The notes beneath the pieces are model-generated. The model was given only the letters and a program-made list of their open reading frames with translations, did no database searches and was not told where the DNA came from. A stretch of DNA of 64,000 nucleotides from contig NC_133647.1 of NCBI RefSeq assembly GCF_009905375.1, positions 46,930,506 to 46,994,505 on the forward strand. The letters are read 5' to 3'. This DNA is from Apium graveolens. Taxonomy: Eukaryota > Streptophyta > Magnoliopsida > Apiales > Apiaceae. How positions within the stretch are numbered: the first letter of the stretch is position 1; each line of letters begins with the position of its first letter. The position numbers and the translations under genes were made by a program. Shown here piece after piece: positions 33,359 to 44,526 of this stretch.

Positions 33359-34979
33359 ATCTCCCCCTATTTGACGGTTACACCTTACGGTCAAATAACA
33401 ATGGAGAAGCAACAATTTGGAGGATAACTCAACTAACCTTATTAAAAAATCTTCAATTAGCTTTCAACTTTCAATCCTAGACTTGGAAATAATACTATCT
33501 TATATCTATCGCATCTTCTATAAGCATTCAGCTCCAGCAGAGAACATATTCTTCTCTCCCTTATGTAAAGTTGCAGATAGATACGTCTTCCAAACACTGT
33601 CTTCAATAACCTTCAGATCTTCCCATAAAGCACATAGACAATATTTTGGAACTTGTAACCGAAACCCAATAATCTCTCCCCCTAAGATGAAGAATCCCTT
33701 CCTTAGTATAATAAAGTTAGAAATCCCTCTTCTTAGTTACAGAAAGACTGTCAGTCCATAATCTCTTTATAATCTCTCCCCCTTAGTTGAGTAATCCTTC
33801 AAAATGTATTCAGAGTAAAACCGTAGGATCAACCAACCAAGTGAAGAGACTATTTGGTAACCATTCCTCACAGTGCAAGTGTGTAATTTCTGTTTAGTGA
33901 TCTCACATTGTGTTTCATTCCACTCTACACTCAAGTGTTTGTCACTCAGTCTCACAGTGTGTCACTCACTCAAAGCTCCAAACATCCAAGTGTACCTGCG
34001 AGAAAATCCTTTTCATAGAAAAGTTGCCTTCCACCTTCAAGGATGGAAACTCTCAGTCAAGAGATTCAGAAATGTTCCTTCTGAGAGGGGGAATTAGGAT
34101 TCTTTTAAGTGGCAAAATTCCTGATATCCCTCAACTTCCATGAAGAAGTATACCTTATAAACTCGCCAGTTGATATATGAGTCCTCATTTACAAGTTGCT
34201 GTTTTGACCAAGTCAGAATCATTTCCAGATTTGAATTCTGGGAAGATAATCAATGATCAATGATATCCCATTAGGGATCAAAGATTTCTTCTTAAGTATG
34301 TGAGGATTTATCAAAGTAACCTACCAGGATCATATGTTTTTATTCAAAATCAGAGATAAAGATTAGAACATGATCCAGAATTTCAACCTATTGCCATTGA
34401 CCTTGATATGGTTTGACAATGATTGATACGTCAATACCTTCCTTATGTGTGTGATCTCACATGTGCATTGGAAACATTTTAACCAAGGAGTAGTGACCCT
34501 TATACAGATGCCCTTGCTGACAGGCGAATTTTTAGATAACATTCAGGTTGGGAGAATGCACCTAGTACTGTTTATATGCCTTTTTCAGCTCTATATTCTT
34601 TTGAGAGAATACAGATGGGCTTATAGATGTCTCAGGTTATAGATGGTCCACTTCTTTATGAGAGACAGAGCTGTAGGGTTGACCTTCCCTTCCTTATGTG
34701 GTGCTTCTTGGCACTATCTCCCTCATTCTCAACATAACTCCAAAACCAGATGGTAATTTTGTCTGATCACTGAGTTGATATCTCAATAAAATTAAGTGAA
34801 TTAGAACAAAATATGGGAGATGTATCAGAGTAAGGTAATGGAATACTATTTGAGAAATGTTTGGTTCTAATGACTTGGGTTAGAACCTATGAGGTTTGAT
34901 AGGCTCTTAGTCAGTTCCTAAGACCACTAAGGGTGTTAAAGATCAAAAACATCTGAAGTACAATATCAGAGAATTTAAT
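33359..34979 (-). other. Non-coding 3' interior of the reverse element, with several polypurine tracts
   Basis: The tract adjoining the LTR is at about 33361-33369 (CTCCCCCTA on the plus strand). Two more CTCTCCCCCT tracts lie at 33674-33683 and 33774-33783, both preceded by AAT. No frame over about 115 codons and no pol motif in either direction. Extra polypurine tracts upstream of the 3' LTR are described for Sireviruses. Ends where the Gypsy C LTR starts. Confidence 0.6.
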
Positions 34980-37900
34980 TGTAATATCCGGGATATATCG
35001 TGTAATAATTTTTTCTAATAAATAATTATTATGTATGTTCGGTATTTATTCTATGAATTATTTGTTAAGTGTTAAATGTGTTTGGATGTTGAAAATAATA
35101 TTAATTGAGTATTTTAATTTTCATATGTCCAAAATAAAATATAGATAATTGTCATATCTTTCTATTTATTTTTATGTTAATTTATGATTTTATAGGAAAT
35201 ATATGGATTTTATAAAATCTTTTTCCGAGTATTTAAAAACTATTTTCTACATTCGGGAACCAACCGACGTCATCCGTTTTTATATTTTTATAACCCGAAA
35301 CTCTTCCGAGAACTCCTTTCTGACCTAATTGCAATATTCCGAGCATTTTCCATGTTTCAACTTTTTCGATCCGGCGTATGGTTTGTCCTGCGCGGGTCCC
35401 GGCGTAACATTTTCGATACATTATTCATTTCGGTAAATCAATAAAACTCGTATTTTTGATAAACAGGATCTTTTTATTAAACTATCACAATTATCACCTC
35501 GTAATACGTGTAACCAGGCGCTGAGACCAAGACCGCAGTACAAATTATACTGGTTTGGATAATTACCCCGAAAACCGGTATCGTTTGGATCAGTTTTTAC
35601 AAATAAACGTACCATTTTATATCCGGAATGATCCAACGGGATACTAATTTTCCGTAATTATAAATAGCCTTTACCGTAATTTATTTTGTACCGAAAATCA
35701 TTTGCAGACAGTAATTATACAAATTTCTAGAAAAAATCTATATATTCATATAATCATTCTGAGAATCAAACCAACAAATCAAGGTGTTAGTGATTTCTGT
35801 TTGGAAAGCTCGAGTAACCAAATCGAAGGTCTCGGAGTGTTCTATCAGTTTCTTCAAGTTTCAGAACTGCAGAAATCAAGGTTTATTTTCTATATTTTTA
35901 TTTATTTTCGAATTAATTTGATTAAAATATGAATTTTTTTCGGATGATTGTTTGAATGATTTGATGATTGCATGTTGTAGAGCTTGTTTCCCTGATGATT
36001 TTGATATATCATATGATTGATTTGGAGTTCAATAACATGTTCAAAATTGAGTTTGATTTTCGAATTTCGAAATTAGGGTTTATAACCCGTATGAATGTTC
36101 TTAATTGAAATTTAGGGCTTTTTCATCTAGGGATTGTTAGCTGTTGTATTATAGTGAGTTGTGTTCCTTATAAAATTTACAATCGATTGGTATATAGCTC
36201 GTTAACAGAGGATGTCTGAATCGAAGGGAGTTGTGTTTTGAAGTTTACGTCGAGTTCGCCGGAAACCGGCGAACTTCTTGGCCAAATTCCGGCCAACTCA
36301 GGGATGGGTTGAGTGATTTGATGGCATGGTTGTGTTCCTGGTATTTTGTAGATGTGATCTGGAGGTGGTGGTGGCCTGAGCATCCCTGGATCGATTTCTC
36401 CAGCGAAACATGGTTTTTCCGGCGACCCCCCTTATAAAATTACAGTTTAGTACCTGGACTTTTGGGGACGATGCAGTTTGGTCCCTGAAGTTTCCAGAGT
36501 TTGCAAAAATAGGATTCCTATTTTAAAAATGTTTAAAAATCATATTTTCTATTTATTTTAATTATAAAAATCCGTTTTTAATTTCTGAAAATTCCAAAAA
36601 TTATTATTTTAATTCCAAAAATTATTTTTAATTCAAAAATAAATCTGAATTAATTAGTCAATTAATTCAGTTAATATTTAATTGATTAATTGGTCAATTA
36701 ATTCAAAAATTAATTTATTTAATTAATTATTAAATTATTTTAATTAATTATTTAAGTAGATTTAATTATTTAAAAATTCCGAAAAATAGTTTCGAGCTTT
36801 AAAATATTATTTTAAATTGTTTTCAAGGCTCGATAATTATTATAAAATTGTTTTGAAGCCAGATTTGGCCAACCGAACCCTATTTATTACTTTAAAATTG
36901 ATCCAACGACTCGTTTTAATTCCAAAAAATATTTTAAAAATCATTTTAAATACCCGAAAGCCTGTTTATGACCCGAGACTTCTTTATAAATGATATATCA
37001 TTGATTGTTTGACGTGTTATGCGCTATATGTGACTTGTTGGTTGACTGTCGGTCTATATGCTCGGTGTTTACTTGTTTATAGCGTAACATTCAATCCGTT
37101 AATCGGATTTGGGTGAAACGAAGGGTAGATAGAAATATGTTTCGAATATAATCGTATAAGTTGAGTATTGATAGATGCTTATGATATGTGAGCAGAAGAG
37201 GCAAGGCGTGGGAAAGGGAAATAGATAGTCGAGGAGTAGACGGTTGTGATTGGAAGTTAGTGCAGTTTAGCAAGCTAGTACCAGGCAAGTGTTCTGAACT
37301 TTCTCGAGATATATTGTAGATAATTGATAGTCCTGTTTTATATTGCAAGTGCTTTGAAGCACTGAACCCAAAACCCTGATTCCAGTTATTGATCTTGAGC
37401 CGTAAACCTTATTCTTTCTAAACAATTGACTGTTGTATACCCAAATACGAACCACAAATATACGATACTACTCCACAAATACATACAAACTAAATACCAA
37501 ACACTGAATCAAATTACTTATATATTCAAACCATCGTACCTTATGCTTGAAAGACCAAATCCTTGTAACCCTGAAATATTGATTCCTTTGTTATCCAGTT
37601 CTTTCATTACCTAACAGTCAAGCTTTGAAATTGCCATATTGATCCTTTGTAAAGATTGAAACCATTCCATTATCAAACATCCAATGTTGTTTATGATTCT
37701 GTTTATTGCTTTACATTGTTTATTCTGTTATTATGTTAGAATTGGATTGTTTTTATAAAATTGTGGACCAGATTCGTGGTCAGACCAGATTAATGGTCAA
37801 GCTAGGCCAATGTGTGCCTCAGATCCAGTAGTTAGAGCAGTGCTGTGTGCTTTGCTCGGGGTTAGTGCATGACTGATCAGCAGCCTAACCTTGGTTTTTA

Positions 37901-38404
37901 AAATGAAAATATAATATCAAATTCTAAATCATAATTCATTGTTCACTTGATATCATAACCCTTTTCACTTGATGATCATTATTCTCAGTCTTGTCATTGA
38001 GACTTGTTGAGCTAGTTAGCTCATTTGTGCGATGTTGTTTATATTCTTTTCCAGTTAAGAAGGAACCAGTTGGTAGCGAGGATCCCCAGTCCAGCGCGAG
38101 AGCTAGGGGTTCAGGTTGATCAAGTTAAGCTAGTAGGCATCTTTTGGAATAATTTAAGTTTGTAAAAGTTTGTAATAATGCTTAATACTCAGTTCTGAGT
38201 TTGAATAGTTAGGATTTGGACGGTTTGTAATATAAGTGTGTGTTTGGCTTGTGTGCATACTTTAACCTGTTGCGATCCGTGGTAGTTGGTAAGTAGGGTC
38301 ACTGCATATTATTATTATCTTTATTATTGTTATAAGCAGGTTATAAATAAGGTGTGTGTGTGTGGGGACCCCAAACTTCTGACCCGGGTTTGGAGGGCGC
38401 CACA
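34980..38404 (+). repeat. Gypsy C 5' LTR (3425 bp)
   Basis: Begins TGTAATATCCGGG and ends GGGCGCCACA, followed by the primer site. TATA box at 35659-35667. A long AT-rich tract of AATTAATTA-type repeats at about 36640-36775. A pyrimidine-rich stretch ending CCAG at 38054 is placed like the acceptor-like sites of the A and B LTRs. Only one copy is in the window, so boundaries rest on the termini and the primer site. Confidence 0.8.
35659..35667 (+). promoter_or_regulatory. TATA box of the Gypsy C LTR
   Basis: TATAAATAG, about 680 bp into the LTR. Confidence 0.6.
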
Positions 38405-38408
38405 GGTT

Positions 38409-38420
38409 TGGTATCAGAGC
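38409..38420 (+). other. Primer binding site (initiator Met tRNA) of Gypsy C
   Basis: TGGTATCAGAGC, perfect, four bases after the LTR end. Confidence 0.9.
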
Positions 38421-38599
38421 TACAGGTTATAAGTCACTGACACAAGCCTAGGTTGACGGTAATGGGTAGAGGGTTAGGATTAGAAGTAAGGAATAGAAAA
38501 ATAGAACGTCGAGAGGTTGAGTGCTACAGTATAATAGGTATTCGTATGATTCGCGTCGTGGTTCGAGATTCTTATATTGCGATATGATTTCAGATAGAA

Positions 38600-39115
38600 A
38601 TGATGGTCGACTCTTTCATCCCCGTATCAGCTGATCACTCAGAGCCCTCAATTGGAGTACCATCTTCAGATCCATGTCATGTTATTCCACCAGTGTTGGC
38701 TATTCTACCTCCACCTGTGTTGCAGCCCGTACCAATACAGGTTATTCCACCCCCAGGCATGAGGCCACCTATCAGGAGACCCCTACCTGCTGATTCAGGC
38801 TTTACTGGTCATTCAGTTACAGAAGTACCTTTCCAGTTCTCTTCCTATCCTGTCCCATATCATCAATTTGAGGCTTGCCTTATGGAGCAGGGATTCCTAC
38901 AGGGTCAGATTTAGGAGTTATTACATATCATGCGTACCAGAGAGGTTGGGAGTGGTGAGAGGTGACTCAGAGAGAGGCTCCAGGTGTTTTTTAGAGCAGC
39001 TGCTGTGAGGATTGCTGAGGCTACTCATGAGGACATCCCCCCTAATTTTCTAGTGGAGTGGGCTAAGTGGGTTCTAGAGGAGCTTGAGGAGATTGGAGGT
39101 CCAGACTTTCCATGA
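38600..39115 (+). pseudogene. Upstream ORF before gag in Gypsy C, two in-frame stops
   Basis: ATG at 38600 opens a frame of 172 codons to TGA 39113-39115, interrupted by TAG 38912-38914 and TGA 38963-38965. The first 100 residues are rich in proline (VLAILPPPVLQPVPIQVIPP). The end is helical and acidic (IAEATHEDIPPNFLVEWAKW, then VLEELEEIGG). It lies between primer site and gag, as does the ORF of Gypsy B. The long extent of one frame with only two stops suggests a former real ORF. Function unknown; no match to gag or pol domains by eye. Confidence 0.5.
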
Positions 39116-39582
39116 GTCCGAGATACAGAGATAGAGATGCTGATCAGAGTTGTTATGGCTGTGTAGTATGTACAGTAGTGTGTGGTATGTATCAGTAGAC
39201 TTTGGGGTTGTATTATAGATTAGATCTGCTGACTAGTGAGTAGGTTGTTGTATCCTTTTGCTTTTACTTCCGAAGCGTCTTTATGTTTGTACTACCTAAA
39301 ACTTTTTGATTTATATATATCAGTACCTTTTCCTTTCCATTATTTTTATTTACTTTACTGCACCTGTTTTACTTTACCTTATTTATTGCACCAGTTATAC
39401 CCATGTGATACCATGTACCCTATTTCCATAACTGTTTATATTCTGTAAAGAAGCATGCAATTTACTTAGTTCAACTGTTACAATTGTTTTAAAAAAGAGA
39501 TATTTCTGTTTTACCAAAACTTTTCTTTTATGCAAAGGATTTGATTTAAAAGCTAAATAAGTTATTTGATTCTTTACACAAA

Positions 39583-40448
39583 ATGCCTCCCAGAAGAAAT
39601 ACCCGCACCAACATCCAGAATGAAGAAACCAACAACAACAATAACAACCAAGATAATACACACCAAAAGACATTGGAAGGAACATATGTTATTACTTGGG
39701 AGAGGTTTAAGGAATTGTTTTTAGAAAAGTATTTTCCTCAGTTTGTTCAGGATCGGATGGAACTGAAGTTTCTAGAGTTAAAGCAAGGAAATATGTTGGT
39801 GGTGGATTATGAAAGTAAGTTTGAAGAGTTGTCAAGGTATGTGCCGTCATATGTGGATACTGACAGGAAGAAGGCTAAGAGATTCTAGCAAAGTCTGAAG
39901 CCATGATCAGAGGGAAGGTACCTATATTTGAACTAGATACCAATGCAGGAGTTGTACAGAAGGCCATGATTGCAGAGACAGAGAGCGAGATGTCCCAGAA
40001 AGAGAAGGAGAGTAAGAAAAGGAAATTTGAAGGGAATGAAGCTCAGTCACAACCAGGGAAGTTTCCAAATTTTAAGAAAGGAAAGTTTCAGCTAGGGAGA
40101 AAATTTAATTTCAAGAGACAAAATGCAGGCGACGGAGGCCAGGGCAACCGTCCAGTTAATGTGAATCAGCTGAATCAGTTGAGATTAGCTTTTCCAGATT
40201 GCCAGATATGTGGGAAGAAACATGAAGGAGTTTGTAATAAGTTGAATGTAATTTGTTTCAAGTGTAATCAGAAAGGGCACTATTCGAGGGAGTGCCGAAA
40301 TCAGCCAGCAAGAGAGCCAGCAAACAAGGATCAGCCTATCCGGAATCCAGCAGTGAAGGTTCCAGCCATTGGATTTACGTGCTTTAAATGTGGGAAGCCA
40401 TGACATATAGCCAGGGATTGCAAGACACCAGCCCCAGTTAGTAATGCA
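39583..40448 (+). pseudogene. gag: Gypsy C gag, internally deleted
   Basis: Starts MPPRRNTRT like Gypsy B gag, has an Asn-rich stretch, then jumps to TLEGTYVITWERFKELFLEKYFP. The capsid block seen in B (PEFRGT to WWESA) is missing, an internal deletion of about 80 codons. Stops and a shift occur near 39886-39905. Zinc knuckles follow in a second frame: CQICGKKHEGVC, CFKCNQKGHYSREC and CFKCGKP, the last broken by TGA at 40401-40403. Confidence 0.85.
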
Positions 40449-40916
40449 TTGAGGATTATGGGATCTACCCCAGCAGTGAATGAGACTCCTAGGGCTAGAG
40501 TTTTTGATATGCCTGTGAAGGACACTATCCAGGATACTGATGTCGTGGCAGGTACGCTTAATGTGAATTCTTTATGTGCCAAAGTGTTAATTAATTCGGG
40601 AGCAACTCGATCTTTTATTTCACAAGATTTTGTTAGTAAGTTAAATTGTTCAGTTGAGTATCTAAATGAGATAATGACTGTGGAATTAGCAAATCAAGAA
40701 CGTGTATCTGTTAATCAAGTTTGTGGGAATTGTGAGATTGAGATTTCTGGTAGTAAGTTTTGTGTAGATTTGATACCATTTAAGTTAGGAGAATTTGACG
40801 TTATCTTAGGAATGGATTGGTTATCTAAGCACGATGCCCAGATAGATTGTCAAAATAAGAAGGTAATGGTAAAGACGCCAGACGAAAATATAGTAACGTT
40901 CAAGGGCCAGAAGTAA
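40449..40916 (+). pseudogene. Gypsy C protease, active-site Asp changed to Asn
   Basis: Typical retroviral aspartic protease region ending in VILGMDWLSKHDAQIDCQNK. The active site, VLFDSGA in relatives, reads VLINSGATRSFIS: the codon at 40593-40595 is AAT instead of GAT. That single change should abolish proteolysis. The frame ends at TAA 40914-40916 after KGQK. Confidence 0.85.
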
Positions 40917-41527
40917 GCAAAGAAGTTCTTAACAATGATTCAAGCCAAGAAGTTACTATGACAAGGATGCGAGCATTTCGTTGCATATGTGATTGATAGA
41001 AGCCAGGAGCCAGTAAAACTTGAAAATATCCCAGTAGTTAATGAATTTCCAAACGTGTTTCCCGATGAGTTACCAGGATTTCCTCCAGATAGAAAAATTA
41101 AATTTGCGATTGACTTAGCACCTGGAACAGAACCAGTATCCAAGGCCCCGTATAGAATGGCACCCGTTGAGATGAAGGAACTAGCAAAGCAATTGCAAGA
41201 GTTGCTAGAGAAAGGAGTAAGCAGACCTAGTGTATCCCTGTGGGGTGCACCGGTATTATTAGTCTAGAAGAAGGATGGAAGCATGAGACTGTGCATCGAC
41301 TATCGGGAGCTCAAGAAGCTTACAATCAAGAACAAGTATCCGTTACCCAGAATTGATGATTTGTTTGACCAATTGAAAGGAGCCAAGTACTTCTCTAAGA
41401 TTGATTTAAGATCGGGATATCATCAACTAAAGATTAAGCTAAAAGATATACCAAAGACAGCTTTCAGGACGAGGTATGGACATTATGAGTTTTTAGTAAT
41501 GTCTTTTGGATTGACAAATGCCCCGGC
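40917..41527 (+). pseudogene. Gypsy C reverse transcriptase, 5' half
   Basis: Same frame as protease: VVNEFPNVFPDELPG, LAPGTEPVSKAPYRMAP, then TAG 41265-41267 in front of [15 protein letters not shown]. Next [27 protein letters not shown] and [21 protein letters not shown], where the sequence changes to the Copia 2 LTR (41528). The catalytic FIDD part and everything after are missing. Confidence 0.88.
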
Positions 41528-41931
41528 TGAAAGAGATATGTCATAAGTCCAATCATGTATGAGGATTTAGGAATAACTTTTTATGTAATCTGTTTTGATT
41601 TCATTGATATTAATAAAAGACTTGTTTTGTTTTTATTACGGGCTTTATCTATTTAATTGTTTAAATAAGATATACCATAGTTTAGAGTAAAGCTTTTTAT
41701 GGATTATGATGAGATCATAATAGTGAGACCTAAAAGATGATAACTCTAAACTTAAATAGTTCCTGGTCATAGGATTACTAACTGGTAATTAATAATCCGC
41801 AAAGATCGGTACATACTATGCTTGCTTCATTTTGAAGGACGTTTGTTCTCATAGATATTTGTGTGGTGACACTATAGCTAGTATGTAGGTGCTTATTATA
41901 GAATAAGTTCACTGAACATGACTCGGACAGC

Positions 41932-41973
41932 TGAACAACTGATAGAGTTCACTCACGTGTCAGCAGTTGTTCA
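41932..41973 (+). promoter_or_regulatory. G-box (CACGTG) between inverted CAACTG/CAGTTG arms
   Basis: TGAACAACTG (41932-41941) and CAGTTGTTCA (41964-41973) are perfect inverted 10-mers, with CACGTG at 41954-41959 between them. CAGTTG fits the plant MYB core, CACGTG the bZIP/bHLH core. The 3' LTR copy (60155-60196) keeps the arrangement with one mismatch. Regulatory role is inference. Confidence 0.5.
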
Positions 41974-42746
41974 CATAGTGATAGTTGTACAAGTATCCTT
42001 AGACTTGAGGTCATCATAGTCATCTTGTGTACACTGAACTATGCTTTGGTTTAGTTCTTAGTCTCCAGGGACAATTATTAGGGCTCTACTGGGTATAGGA
42101 ATTTGTACACGAAGATAGTGTATGATCAATAAAGGATCTACCCCTTCCAGTGAAGGAAGAGAATGTTCAAAGCTGATCCACTTATGCTAGTTCAGGAATC
42201 TCTGGCCAGAGTGAATGAAATTAGAAAGGAGTTTCTAATTTACATAGAACTGAGCATAGTGAATGTGAAAGCAAATGATTAAATTAGATAGGCTTGACAC
42301 AAGATCCATGCCTTGTATTTAATCAGGACATTGGAGGGTAGAAGGAATTGATTGTACGGTAACTATTCACTGACAGGTTCTTGGTATTCTAAGCAGTGAA
42401 TTCATAATATCCGGATAGTCGCGATATGTTGAGAAGCATCACTCACGATGTAGAATAAATATAATTAATCAGTTAATTATATTTAGTGAATTTTAATATT
42501 CATATAAATAATTAATAAAAGTTTATTATTATTTATTTCTACTACCGGCATAATATTGAACCTACAGGGTCACACCATAAAAGAATATTTTCTTTGATGA
42601 AATAATGAGAGAGAGAATTATTTTCTAAATAGTTAAGAAAAGAAATAATGATTAAAATAGTTTTAATTATTATTAAAGCATTTTATGAAGATAAAATGTG
42701 GGGGTTAATATATATAAAGATATATTATAAAACCCTAGGAGAGCCC

Positions 42747-42755
42747 TATAAATAG
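42747..42755 (+). promoter_or_regulatory. TATA box of the Copia 2 LTR
   Basis: TATAAATAG within CCCTATAAATAGAATG, about 350 bp before the LTR end. Confidence 0.7.
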
Positions 42756-43102
42756 AATGAGATGGATGGCTCATTCATTTTTTAAAACACACAATTTTGG
42801 TTTTGTGAAAACCCTAGCCTCCATCTTCTTCCTCTCTCTCTGTCTCCCAAAAGCTCCATTTTATAAAAGCTCAGTTTTATAAAAAGGTTCATCGAAGAGG
42901 ATTGTTCTTGGTGGATACCGGTAGAGTGCTTCACACATTGAGGAGCAACTGCTAGCATTCCATTTTATAAAGCTTCGATTCATGAGGTATGATTTTACTT
43001 CCTCAGTGTTTTCCTTTTTATACATTTTTTTATATGTGCGGTATATGGTTTTTACGGAATAAATGTTATTTCACGCTTCCGCTCATCCATAAATTCCATC
43101 AA

Positions 43103-43114
43103 TGGCATCAGAGC
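43103..43114 (+). other. Primer binding site of Copia 2
   Basis: TGGCATCAGAGC, a one-base variant of the initiator-Met complement, two bases after the LTR end. Confidence 0.8.
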
Positions 43115-43702
43115 TAGGTTCTGCATATAGAGATTCATATAAAAAAAATCAGATTTTTTATGCATGTATGGATTTATTATCATTTTTGCAAGTTTATTTA
43201 GATTTAATTATGAATTAATTCGAAATAATTTTTGCATGAGATTTTGACTACTGATCTGGGTTCTACAAGTGTTGTAGATTGTCTAGGTATTTTTTTCATA
43301 ATTTTGTGATGGGTAGATTATTTGTTATGAATTTTTTTAAAATTGTTTTAATTAAAAATTCATGAAATAATTATGCATATGAATAATTATGATTAAAATT
43401 TGCATGAGGACCCATGGCTGATTTGATAATTTTCTGCTACTGCCTGATTTAAGAAATCATATTATTTTAATCTTTATTAATTTATTAATTAAATGTTAAT
43501 TAATTTATTAATAATAAAATTAAATTAATAAATTAATAAAGAGTTATTAAGGAAGCGAGTAAAAGGAAAGGGGGTTACATTTTTTTTTGTAACGGTAGAC
43601 AAACAGCAACGGCAGGAAGAAGAAACAAACGAAAAAAAAAGGAAAGAAAACTGTTGCGGCTGTGCCAGGCGCGTGTGCTGCATGCGGGGGAGGAGTCCGT
43701 TG

Positions 43703-43803
43703 CGCATTCCGTGAATGCGTTACACACTGTTGCGCATTTACGGAATGCATTACACGCGTAAATGGCTCAACAGTGTTGTAACGCATTACGTACATGCGTT
43801 ACA
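43703..43803 (+). repeat. Cluster of three GCATT/AATGC palindromes in the Copia 2 leader
   Basis: (i) CGCATTC-CGT-GAATGCG, 43703-43719. (ii) GCATT/AATGC around 43734-43748, with an outer ATTTACG/CGTAAAT pairing. (iii) TGTAACGCAT-TACGTAC-ATGCGTTACA, 43777-43803, a perfect 10-bp stem with a 7-base loop containing the self-complementary TACGTA. The units share GCATT, ACG/CGT and GCGTTACA and look like diverged copies. Confidence 0.7.
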
Positions 43804-44526
43804 GCCCATCTGTTTTTTTAAAATTTGATTTTTGGGAGTTTCGTAACTCCGTTTTGGGCGTGCAATATATCGTTGGATTCGTTTTTCCGAGACGGATCTA
43901 ATGGAGTGGTCAAATATTTTTTATATAAAAGTTTTGAACTATTTATATTCCCGAAAGTGTTTTAAAGCATTTTTTAATTGTTTTAATTGCTTTTAAATGC
44001 TATAATAAATCCATACATCATTATATCACTGTGTGACATGATATTACTTGCATGCTTACTTATTTATTTATTTTTATATATGAGATATATGCCTGTGTTT
44101 ACCATGCGATGATAAATTTAGGTGAACTTAAATCAAAATAAGGCATGCTCTAGAAAATCTAGAATAGGAATCGTTTTCTTGCCTTGACAATAATATTATG
44201 AATACAATCATGAGATTCTTGTGTTTATGAAACACGTAATTGAATATGAATTTTCAATATGAGAGAAAGGATGATTCTATCAACAACAGATTTCTATCTG
44301 TAAGAAAGGGTTATTAAGTGATGCCTCTTGACAATGCTCCACCCGATCTGGGAATCATCTGATTATTGATTTGAAATATTTAATTTAAAAGGAAGAATCT
44401 TTTTATAATATGATTATGATTGTAACGTAATATATTCCCTCTAAAATTAAATAATATCAAGTAGTAATTGGCCAATGATACAACGGGCTTGTGTCGGTCA
44501 TAGCCTTCCAACATGATAGAAAGTAG

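Larger units (their letters stand above)
31412..34979 (-). mobile_element. Reverse-oriented Copia-type element, 3' LTR plus part of interior
   Basis: On the minus strand, a non-coding interior leads to a polypurine tract and an LTR of 1947 bp starting TGTTGAGC and ending GGACCTAACA. Several tract-like sequences upstream of the 3' LTR suggest a Sirevirus-like element. The remainder, including the 5' LTR, is cut off at 34979 by Gypsy C. Confidence 0.65.
34980..41527 (+). mobile_element. Gypsy element C (Tekay-like, degenerate), right part lost
   Basis: Complete 5' LTR (34980-38404), Met primer site, upstream ORF, gag, protease and the first half of RT. The frame is cut at 41527 by Copia 2 inside FGLTNAPA. 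The rest of pol and the 3' LTR are not found on the other side of Copia 2, where a B-like LTR fragment begins, so the right half was deleted or lies beyond the window. Confidence 0.85.
41528..43101 (+). repeat. Copia 2 5' LTR (1574 bp)
   Basis: Starts TGAAAGAGATATGTC and ends CCATCA, fixed by the primer site two bases later and by the matching start of the 3' LTR at 59759. It contains a G-box flanked by an inverted repeat (41932-41973) and a TATA box (42747-42755) followed by a pyrimidine-rich leader. Confidence 0.9.

Noticed and set aside
36640..36775. AATTAATTA-rich block as an origin or matrix attachment region
   Set aside because: Low-complexity AT text within an LTR; nothing specific beyond composition.
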